Below are positions 13,014-22,407 of a DNA stretch of 64,000 nt, in pieces. Origin of the DNA: Ophiocordyceps camponoti-saundersi (nom. inval.) (Eukaryota; Ascomycota; Sordariomycetes; Hypocreales; Ophiocordycipitaceae); NCBI GenBank assembly GCA_003339415.1, contig PDHQ01000116.1, positions 38,435 through 102,434 on the forward strand, given 5' to 3'. Each line of letters opens with the position of its first letter. Position 1 is the first letter of the stretch. Below the pieces are notes generated by a model. That model saw only the letters and a list, made by a program, of their open reading frames with translations. It was not told the DNA's origin and ran no database searches. The translations under genes were made by a program, and so were the position numbers.

Positions 13014-16000
13014 TTATCTAAGTTTTCTAAAAAAATTTTTAAAGCTATATAGATAGCGGCTACTTTCTATTACGATTTAAAGCTTTTAATATTATAGTTA
13101 TTTATAAGGTAAGTAAACTACTAGCTATATATTATATTTTAGGCAGGTATAGGCTAATTTCGCTCCTTAATATAATAAGAAAAGTTTTAAAAATAATTAT
13201 TACTAGGAAAATAGCGTTTATAGCGGAAGCGGCTAGTATCCTCCTAAATAGCTAAATAGGTAATAAGCTATAACGCTTTATTAATATTATAATCCTTATA
13301 TTTACTAAAATTATTAAGATTATCTAAAACTAGGGCGGTATTACCTTACTTCTTTTACTAAACCTTACCGGAGCTTTTAACTATATTTCTTATAATAAGC
13401 TAATAATTATTTTTAACTACCTAAGCTTTCTTAAATAAGTTATAGTATTTATTCGTTCTTATCTTATTATTAAAACCTCGTAACTTAAGTTTAACTATAA
13501 GCTTAATAACGCTTTCCTAATTTAGTAAGGGGTCCCCTAAAAATCCCCTATATTACCGGTCCTTTTCTTATTATATATATCCTTATTATACCGATATCTA
13601 AACCTAATAACTAAACTACTTACGGTAAACTTCGCTAATAATACTAATATACTTAATATTAAACGCGATAAGGCCTAGGTACTCCTCTAACTTAAGCGGG
13701 CGTAGCGAATCTACGAATAATAAGCCTTTAAGTATAAAATAACCTTTTAGCTAGCTAAAAGCGAGTTAATATACTTTACGAAAGCTAAGAATATAGATAT
13801 AACCTAGCTCTAGCTTAATATAAAGACGGTATAGCTTATATAAAAGGCGAGACTCTTAAGGGTTTAGCTATATTATAAACTCTAATAGAAATCTTACCTT
13901 TTAAAACTCGCCGCTAAACTTAAGCGCTAATACCTAGCCTTTATTAAGATTACTATATCGATATAAGGTTATACCTTATTAAGAGTAAAAAAGGTTTATA
14001 TTAAAGCTATTAGATTAGTAATTATATTTAGTATATTCTAGTTCGCTTTATTTATATAACTAAGAGGGAAACTATATAGCTTTATTATAAAAGCGCTAAT
14101 TACGGAATAATTTAAATACCTAAAAGTTATTACTAAAGCTTATAAAGCTACCCCCTTTTACTATATCGAAGTAAAGGCTTTTATCCCCCCCCTTAACTTA
14201 TACCTTACTTACCGGATAGCTTATACTTATTACCGCTTTTAATATATAAGTATAGTAAACCTTATTTATATTATAATAAAAAAAGCTACTAAGTAAGTTA
14301 GATATAAGCGTAAGGGGCGCCCCTATTAATAAAGATATTAAGTATTATAAGACTTAAAGGAATTCTATAAGATATAAACTAAACCTAAACTAAAAGCTAG
14401 ACGTACGTAACGCGACTTCGATATTAAACTCCGAGAAAAGTAGCTCCTCCGATAATATTCCTAAGAAAGTAAGCTTAAAAAGTATAGGTAATCTTATAGC
14501 TACCCTACTAATAAACCGCTATAGCTTAAGGCTAGGACCGCCTTATATATCTACGAAGGATTTCCTAAGTTTATTAGTATAGTATTAATATAACTTTAAA
14601 TTAGATATATTAAACTTAATTCCTTTTTCTAAGCTTATAAGGTCCTTAGGGTAATTTTAAGGCGGTACCCTTATAATAGCGGAGATAAAATAATATTATA
14701 TATCTTTCTTAACTATATTTTTACTTATAAAGATAAGCTACTCCTTGATATTAACTAGTAACTAATATAAGACTAGCGTAACCTTACTAAAGCACTTAAT
14801 AATCCTTAATTTATAGCTAAATTTACGCGCTAGTTTTTTTCGCTTAAATAATTATAATAATTTAACCTTATAATATTACTTTATAAAGGTAAAATAGATA
14901 AGGGAGATAGGGCCTTCGGCCCTATAACGGATATATAAAAACCGCTTTATAGCGATAACTTTATTATTTATCTTACTAGCTACTTACCTAGCCTTAAAGC
15001 TAAACTATCTTAACTATATATAAGGTATTAACTTAACCGCGTAAAGCGCGGAACTAACCGCGCTTATTATAGCCGCGGCCTTAGCTATAGCCCTAATTTT
15101 AACTATAATTATAAGCGCGAACTAAAGCTACCTACTCCTCCTCTATTACTAGCTCCTCCTCCTTACTAAATACGGTATAATTACTAATTAGCGTTATAAA
15201 GTTTTTATTACTAAATATATTATTAACTAGACTATCTTAAATAAGATTAAAGATCTCCTTATAAAAAGGCGGTATAATTAAGGTACGGGCGCTAGTAATA
15301 TTTTCCCCGGCGGCGGGGGTAATCTTAACGCTCGGGGTAGGAGTAGTTTCGGGCTTACTAGGCTTATTAGGCTTATTAGACTCTGACTTAAACTTAGACT
15401 CGATAAGTACCGGGGCGGAAGCGGAGCTAGTAATAAGAGGCGGAGTTTAAAAAATAAGAGGATAATTAGTAAAAAATAAGCTCCCTTATAAGCGCGCGTT
15501 ATTTTTAGTAGTATAGCGGATACGGTATAGCTTCTTAGTTAATTACTTAAAAAAGTTAATTACTTATATATAAAAGATACGCTATTTTTATATTTAAGCT
15601 AATATAATAATAATAAGTTAGTTAGCGCTAGTTAGATTTTTAGTTATATTAATAATAAGGTCCTCCCCGATAATAGGAGGCTACGGGCCTTAAAGCGGTA
15701 TATAGCTAGTAGCCGCCTATATAACTTAATTAGCGTAAATACTATTATAACGCGTAATAGCGCGTATTTCTTTAATACGCTAAATTATATTTTTCTACTA
15801 TACTTATTAGTATAAAACTTACCGCGGACTTAATATAATTTCGATATTATTTACTATTTAAGCGTTATAATCGAAGCCTAGCTAGCGGGTAACTTTAACT
15901 ATAGCGCGAATAGCTTTAATTATAGCGGGATCGTTAATTAGCTAGCACCTAGTATAATTATTCGTATATTTAATATAAGCAGCGCTTAAATAGTCTGCCC

Positions 16001-16720
16001 TAGCTATTAGTAGATATAAACGTACGCCGAGGCTAAGTACTTACTTCTTTATACTTAATAAAAGTCCCTAAAGCTAATAAGCGTATTAATATACCCCGCG
16101 TAAGATACCGCTCGAGGAAAGTTAAGTTTAGCAGGTATTCTACTCCGGTATAGGTTAGCTATAAACTAGTTACGCGCGCTAAGGATTACTTATATAATTA
16201 AAATCGCTAAAAAGAATAATAAGATAATAATAACCCGCTTATACTAATAAGAGCGACCCCCCCCTCTTTTATATACCCTTAAGCCTTAAGTTATTAATTT
16301 ATAAAAACTAATTTCCTAATTAGGAAAGCTTCCTAATTAAGAAAGCTTAAAAAAAGGGTATATACCTAGGTATATACCGTACGTAAAAGAGGTACGTAGC
16401 TATATACCTAAGAGTTAAGTAGTATATACCTAAAAGCTAGGGAGGTATATACCGGCATGTGTAGGTAATACGTACCGCCGCTATTATTATCTTTTCCTTA
16501 TCTTATCTATCTTTCCTTATCTTTCCTTATATTATATAGTATTACCGTAACCGACGGTTACTTTCTTTATACGCGTAAAGCGCCTAGCCTAGCCCTAAGC
16601 CGGACGCGGTCCTATTATATAGCGGGGGGTTTTACCTCTTTTAAGAGGGTTTTTCCTACTTAACTTACTGCCGAGGTTCTAGCAGCTACTTTTATAGCCT
16701 CTAAAGTATTATAATAATAA
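13014..16720 (+). mobile_element. Tad-like LINE (L1), 3' half: reverse transcriptase to 3' tail
   Basis: Continues the LINE after the insertion, the first 17 bases being the second target-site copy. The reverse transcriptase relic (about 13100-14100) resembles the LDISGAFD, GVPQGSPLSPILF and FVDDTNIL blocks, the catalytic aspartates being altered by RIP. A following stretch near 14130-14220 resembles the AYKATP...PPLxLYL region after the reverse transcriptase. The 3' untranslated end has the GGGGGGTTTTACC...GGTTTTTCCTACT module (16624-16660) and a short TAA tail (16711-16720). It stops exactly at the 15-bp duplication. Confidence 0.82.
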
Positions 16721-16735
16721 AATCTAAGGTAGCTT
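16721..16735 (+). repeat. 15-bp target-site duplication of the nested LINE (right)
   Basis: Second exact copy of AATCTAAGGTAGCTT, directly after the LINE TAA tail. YX sequence resumes from here. Confidence 0.85.
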
Positions 16736-17877
16736 TATACTATTTTCGGAAAAAAGGTATACCTAACTAGCGGAGGTTATACTCTCGTTATAAAAAGGGT
16801 ACTAGCGCGGGCCTTATAGTAAAGTAAAAAAGAGGCCTTTTAAAAAAAAATTAAGTTATTAAATAAGGTTTTAATAATATAATTATACGCGAAAAAATAC
16901 TATTTAGAAACTTAGCGGAGTTTCCTTATAGTTACTATTAATAATATAATAAACGTAAACTAAATTTATAATAAGGGTATAATAATATAAGCGGAGATTT
17001 TTAATATAGAATTTTATAAGCTAAAGGTTTAATTTTAATAATATTTTAAATATTACTAGCTTAAATATATTACTAAATACTATATAGCGAAGTTATAATA
17101 TAGCTAATATTTTACCTTTTTATACGTAAAGAGTAAGTTAGCTTACCTTATAGCGTATAGAAAAAGATTATATTATTACCTTTTTTATTAAGGGATTTAC
17201 CTTAGGTAAAGTTAACTTTACCTTAAAATAAGAGTAGCGTAAGACCGGGCGAAAAATACTTATATTTCCTAACCCCGGAGATTTATAAATTAAAATTTTA
17301 TATATACCGCCCCTCCTCCCCTTTTAGCGTTAACTAGAGTTTAGTAATAGCCGGGGCGGAAACGCTAAAAGGCGAATATAATAGCTCCGCCTTTAACCCC
17401 CTCTCTAAACTTATCCGTAGCTTCGCTATAATAATTAAGCTACCTTTTAAGACTAGCTATTATAAGGTTTATTATAAGCTAATAAAACCTTTATATATTC
17501 CTTAATTATATTAATAAAGCCTTAATTAAATAGATTATTTAGGACGCTATAATTAAGCGTAAAGATTTAGTTTATAGCGATAATAACGCTTAGGAAGATA
17601 AGTAGCTATATAGACTCCGTATTAAACTTAGATTACGCGCACTTTTACTACCGCGGACTCCGCTTTAGAGGATATATTAGCTTCTTAATTATTTATTATT
17701 ACTAAACTTATCTAAGGTATAGAGTACTAGGTATAGACTTAGTCCGGCCCTAAACTAAGGTAACGCTTAAGGGGAGGGTTTTACTCTAAGTTCTCCGGTT
17801 TTTCCTACTCTTAGAATATATATAAAATAGTTCTAGGCTAAATTAAGCATATTAGCGTATAAATATTATTATTATTA
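16736..17877 (+). mobile_element. YX element copy 1, 3' part
   Basis: Rest of YX copy 1, matching 59620-60773 and the inverted copy. Around 17035-17085 the plus frame has the spacing of a CX2CX4HX4C zinc knuckle if TAT codons are read as RIP-altered Cys/His codons, followed by a second knuckle-like stretch, as in LINE ORF1 proteins. The 3' end carries GGGAGGGTTTTACT...GGTTTTTCCTACT (17772-17812) and an ATT-repeat tail, then the 14-bp duplication at 17878-17891. Confidence 0.75.
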
Positions 17878-17891
17878 TAATATATATTAAT

Positions 17892-18435
17892 AGCTTTTAA
17901 GGAATTTTATAATTATTTTTTAAATATTATTAGCTTACTTATTAATTTTTAATATTAAATTAAAGTTATTATAATAAATTATAATTATAAAAATAATAAC
18001 TAAAATAATATTATAATTTCCTTAAGTATATAGCTTTAATTTAAATATTACTAGCTTTAATAAGTATATTAAAGCTTTTATTAAAAGGTAATATTATATA
18101 CTAGCTTTTATTAAAATTTCCCTTAAATATTTTATAATAATTTCTAAAAGTTTCTAACTATATTTATATAACTTTAAAAATTTTATTATAAAATTACTTA
18201 AAAAGAACCTTAGGGGAAATTACTAAGAAATATTTCCTTACTAAGATTTTATTATACCCTTTCTTATACTTATTAGTATATACTTTTATATATTTTACTA
18301 AGATTTTACTTATAAGAGTTTTCCTCTCTTTTTTTTCTTTTCTCCTTAGCTTAGAATCTTTATTTATATTACTAATATTATTATTTACTTAACATATCTA
18401 AGCTATAATACGAAGTAAGTTATAGCCTAAACTAT
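17892..18435. other. RIP-mutated AT-rich DNA, nothing recognised
   Basis: Very AT-rich, no frame or terminal structure. An imperfect inverted motif GGAAATTACTAAGAAATATTTCC-like lies near 18207-18237. Confidence 0.4.
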
Positions 18436-18665
18436 AAGGTGTGTTATATAATACTTTACGTATTACTACGCAGGCCCCGATAGCGAAGTCGAGATTAGTA
18501 TTTATAAGCTTAATTAGCAGCGTGGGGCCCGTAACCCGAGGGCGGCGTTACTACACTCTTAGTAATACGGCCCTGTAGGCTGCAAGGCCCGACGGATCCG
18601 ATAGTCCTACTTCCTTAAGACTATCTTCTCTACGAGGGCTATATTTTAAGGTGCCCGTTACTCCC
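18436..18665. other. GC-richer, little-mutated patch of unknown identity
   Basis: About 230 bases that keep CpA and TpG (GGTGTGTT, ACGCAGGCCCC, GCAGCGTGGGG, CCTGTAGGCTGCAAGG), unlike both flanks. No coding frame, no tRNA fold and no second copy in the window. It could be a solo LTR or a single-copy remnant that RIP did not target. Confidence 0.45.
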
Positions 18666-18671
18666 GCTAAA

Positions 18672-19142
18672 AATAGCTTACTATTATTATAAGGTGGCGG
18701 AAAAAGTAAAGTCCGCTTATAATATAAAAATAAAAGATTTATATTTACATTATTATAAATATAAAATTTATAAAATATATAAAAGTTAAGACTAGCTATT
18801 ATAAAGTTTATTATAATTTAAAAATAATTTTATATATTTCTTATTATATAAAAATAAAATTTAAATTAAATAAGTTATTAAAAGTATATATCTAGTATTT
18901 ATATATTTTTATTATTATAAGCTTATTTTAAAAAACATATTAGCTACTTAATTACTTACTATTACCTAACTTATAAAAAATTTAAAATATTAAGTATAAG
19001 CGGGGTTTAACTTTTAACTAAAGTAACGCTTAAGAGGGGGGTTTTACCTTAAGTTTTACGGTTTTTCCCTTTTCTAGAATATATATAGAATAGTTCTAAG
19101 CTTATATAGCATACTAGCGTATAATTTGTTATTATTATTTAA
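18672..19142 (+). mobile_element. Rearranged YX copy: inverted 5' end joined to a 3' end
   Basis: 18672-18790 is the inverted complement of the first 110 or so bases of YX (GTCCGCTTATAATATAAAAA matches). At 18791 it joins directly to forward YX 3' sequence starting ACTAGCTATTATAA and running to GTATAATTTGTTATTATTATT. The tail ends about 103 bp from the chitin synthase stop codon. The layout resembles the 5' inversions made by twin priming in LINEs, though a long internal part is missing. Confidence 0.65.
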
Positions 19143-19245
19143 CCTCTTTTTAGTGGCCCCTACTAAGCTTGAGGCTAGTAACTTTGTATTCGCTACTCTA
19201 GGCCCTAAATAATTGCAAATTAAGTCGATACCTATAATTACACCA
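19143..19245. other. 3' flank of the chitin synthase gene
   Basis: About 103 bases between the stop codon and the TTA-repeat tail of a transposon fragment. CpA and TpG are present, so this is not RIP-mutated. Any transcript end must lie here or inside transposon DNA. I see no AATAAA on the minus strand. Confidence 0.6.
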
Positions 19246-21462
19246 CTATCCCTTAACTACTCCGTAAGCTTCATGTCGCTGCATCTGTGCATGCTGTGCT
19301 ATCAGATATTTGCGACGATCCTCTTCTCCCATAAACTTATTCACGTTGATCGTGGCGGACGGACCCTTGCGCTCTGTGTCAAAGCTCTCAAGTGAATCGC
19401 GCCAGTTGCCGCCACCCCAGGTGTCAAGCCTCGCGGCGGCCGCAACAACAGAGCTCTCGTCGGGATGCGCATAAATGCCAGTGGCCATTCTCTGTCGGGC
19501 CGAGAACTTGCCATCGATCTTATCCGGGGGTCTCACTACGCTTCTCTGCCGGCCGAGCCCCGCTGCTCGTTGCGTCCGCGACTTGCTTGCAGCTATCCGT
19601 GCTTCTTGAGCCGGTTTGAACGATTCGGGCACGACATTGAGTTCGTCGCCTTGCATCTCTGCCAGCTCCACGGCCTCGCGTGCCGTCGTGTTGCTGTCGG
19701 CCGCCGCGGCATCTGCCCGCGGCCCTCCCCACGTCCTCTGACCGGCAGTGAAGATACCGTAGACCATGTAATACCAGTTGAAAAAGGGGTTCAGGACGAA
19801 CATGAGCGGATAGAGCCAGACTTTGAACCGGCGCAGCTTAGCACCAAAGTAGAGCATCAGGAGCCAATTGAGGCCAAGCGACACGGCAATGAACCCCACC
19901 GGCAGATTGTCGACCTTGACGACGGTCGTCAACAGGGCCAGGACCATGATGAAGAACAGTAAAGCCGTGGTACGGATTGTGTTCTGCATGAATCGCACGA
20001 CTATCAAGGTCGGATACCGCTTCCACAGTCGCCAGTCGGTCAGCATGCAGACCTCGTTGGTGACGAAACCGAGGAACCATCGGCGCCGCTGCTTAACCAG
20101 GGACCGATATGTTTGGACGGCTTCGGTTTTGCAAAAGGCCGATGTGCACATCTGGATCTGATGGCGCTTCTTGGCCCCGATCATGAAGAGATGCGTGAGC
20201 CAGCGGTCCTCGCCCAAGTGGCATTTGGCAAAGTCGAACAGGTCATCGCACTGCTCCGCCTTGTCAGCAAAGTAATACTTGGCCATTCTCCTAAAGGCCG
20301 AGAAGCGAAGCATGGTAAGGGCGCCTGGTAAGCACGTCACCGATCCGCAGCCCGACTCGACCGTGCGCTCAAAAAGCTGGCCATGGATGTACTCCATGTC
20401 TTGAAGCAGGGTGATGATGCTATGTTTGCGCGTCGTCGACGTGATGACACCCGTCATAGCCAACATGTCCCTGGCATTTCCTGGACTGAGTTCCATGTCG
20501 TAGACGAAGTTCTGCAGACAGACCTTATCCAGGATGCAGTCGGAGTCAATGAAGAGGATGAAGAGGTTGTCGTTTCTCTTCAAATACTGGGCATATACCT
20601 TGTCGATGAGCTTGAAGGTGGACTTTTGGCAGTGCCGCTTGCCGCCGTGAGTAAAGCGGGATATGGTGATGCGTGCCGCTTTGTAAGTCACGTCGATGCT
20701 GCTTGGGTACTGGGCGCCGGTGAAGAGCGGAACGCCGAATGTCTCTATGGTATTGAGGTAGAGATCGTCGACCTGCTCGCCGTCGAAGGAGAGAAAGACA
20801 TGGATACAGGCCGGCGGATAGTCGCAGTCGACGACCGAATTGATTGCCTTGACCAAGACGTCTAGCTCTTCGCGGTAGCATGGCATGACGATGACCACCT
20901 TGGGGGCAGTAAAATCGTCGAGCACGCGCTTAATGCGCTTAGTCCGGCCGAGTTGGTTAGTGACAAGCTGGTAGATGCAGAACAGCCAGGGCACAGTGAG
21001 TAGGATCGCGAAACTCCAAAAGGCGAACCATTGCAGAAACGACACGGCCGAACTGGGCCAGAGCCGCGATACTTGATTCGGGAGAGGCAGCGTCACCACC
21101 ATGATGGGTAGAAAGATGAAGCTGTAATCCATTCATCAGCCGGAAGACTATGTTAGAAAGTCAACCTATGGCAGTACCGGAGCAAGGCAAAGGCAAAGCC
21201 CACGCCGATGCAGAGGAGGCGGATGGACCAGTGCTCGGCTTTCCGAAAGACTTTGACTAGGCAGTAGACGAAGGCTGCGAGCCAAAGGAACCACTCGAGA
21301 CAGGCCATCAGCATCACCACCCCGACGATGGAGGTGTAGACAATCTGCGATAACGACAACAGGTAGTCAGCATCACGTTCGATAGTAAAGAGAGATAGGA
21401 GGCTAAGGTCCGCTGATCAAGCGGCATACGTCTTTGACCGGCCATTCGTCCATGGCGGCCAT
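19246..21462 (-). CDS. Chitin synthase, short class VI/VII (ChsD-like) type
   Basis: Integral plasma-membrane family 2 glycosyltransferase that polymerises UDP-N-acetylglucosamine into chitin for the cell wall. Proposed CDS: complement of 19246-21121, 21178-21344 and 21430-21462, giving 691 aa. The 56-nt intron (GTACTG...TTACAG) and the 85-nt intron (GTATGC...TCGCAG, branch site GCTGAC) keep phase exactly. The start is ATG at 21462; a second in-frame ATG is at 21453. The middle exon has no ATG of its own, so the 11-codon first exon is needed. Seen in the protein: N-terminal membrane segments near residues 12-39, 52-80 and 95-120; DSD near 259-261; CLPG near 330; GEDRW near 370; the chitin synthase signature QRRRW near 411-415; three more membrane segments near 449-526; WGGPRAD near 531; then a polar tail rich in Ala, Arg and Ser. 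There is no myosin or cytochrome b5 domain, which fits the short class. Class numbering differs between authors, so no symbol is given. The gene is free of RIP although transposons lie about 100 bp from its stop. Confidence 0.9.
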
Positions 21463-22407
21463 CTTGTCAAGCCGCGAAGTATCATACGGACAAAGTCTGC
21501 TTTAAGGCGCACGCTGAACGCAGGTAACAAAGCCGCTGGTTATGTAAAAGAGAGGGGGGAGAATAGGAAACCCCGAAGGTGGTGACCTCAGACCCCAGCA
21601 CGCACGCCAGCCTCCCGCTTAGTATCTAGCAGCGTTGGGAAGATGACCCGGAAGCCTTTGAGGGGAGGGGAAGCCTATCCGTACGGATACAAGTGAACAG
21701 AGAGCGTGATAGTGCGAAGCAAGCAGATATCTCATTTATATCCGAATCACAGCCAGATGACAACCAAATCTGTGTACGGTCACACCCCGGCGACTCAACA
21801 AGGTTTTGCAAAACTTCTTCGTATCTATATATCCGTACACGGTTTCAACCCGGGGATGGATAAGAACGGCTTCATTGACTCCACTGATCATACCTAATTC
21901 GCTTGCTATCCCTCTCTCGTCGTAAATTTGTAGGCTGCACCATCATCTCACAGTCTATGTATGTACATTGCGGCTGGCCTGAAGGCGTCAACACCACAAA
22001 CATCTATGAAACTATGACAGACCATTGTCATTTGTCTGGCCTCTCGCGCGACGCACATACACACCCTTTTTTTTTTTGTTCGCGGAACGGTAGCACAAGC
22101 CCACCTCCACATCCACGCCTCAAGGGTTAGGATTGTGGTCGCAGTGCAGTACCGGATTGGTACGTCGTCAGGCGTAATTCAACTGTTTCCATGGCCTCAA
22201 CCACGATCATTCGTCGCGCGGGTTGCTCGAACGGCTGTCACAAAGGCTCGTCTGGCGCCGCTTGGGTAACACGGACGTCCAGCATTAGCGCCCTTGCCCG
22301 CTCGACGCTCGTCAACAAGTCTTCCGAGATCGCCATCATGGAGAAAATTCCGTGACGATCTGACGTCGCCCTAGTTGTACGTGGACCCATATCCACTGAT
22401 CCTGTAA
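21463..22407. promoter_or_regulatory. Intergenic region: chitin synthase promoter and UPF2 3' flank
   Basis: 945 bases with normal base composition and no convincing coding frame. Because both genes read leftwards, it should hold the UPF2 transcript end at its right side and the chitin synthase promoter and leader at its left side. The only marked feature is a run of 11 T at 22067-22077 just after an ACA-rich stretch. No clear TATA box was found. Confidence 0.6.

Noticed and set aside
8061..16735. YX copies 2 and 3 as internal-deletion derivatives of a 10-kb LINE via the 15-bp repeats
   Set aside because: A LINE-type 3' end and TAA tail sit directly before the second 15-bp repeat, so the repeat is better read as a target-site duplication of an inserted LINE.
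18436..18665. Possible rRNA or tRNA fragment
   Set aside because: No rRNA landmark or cloverleaf with acceptor and T-arm was found by eye.
19392..20865. Several plus-strand open frames opposite the chitin synthase gene
   Set aside because: They are antisense shadows of a strongly recognisable minus-strand protein in GC-rich coding DNA and resemble no family.
21153..21359. Separate small membrane protein upstream of the chitin synthase
   Set aside because: It has no ATG, and a phase-perfect 56-nt intron joins it to the chitin synthase reading frame, supplying the expected N-terminal membrane segments.
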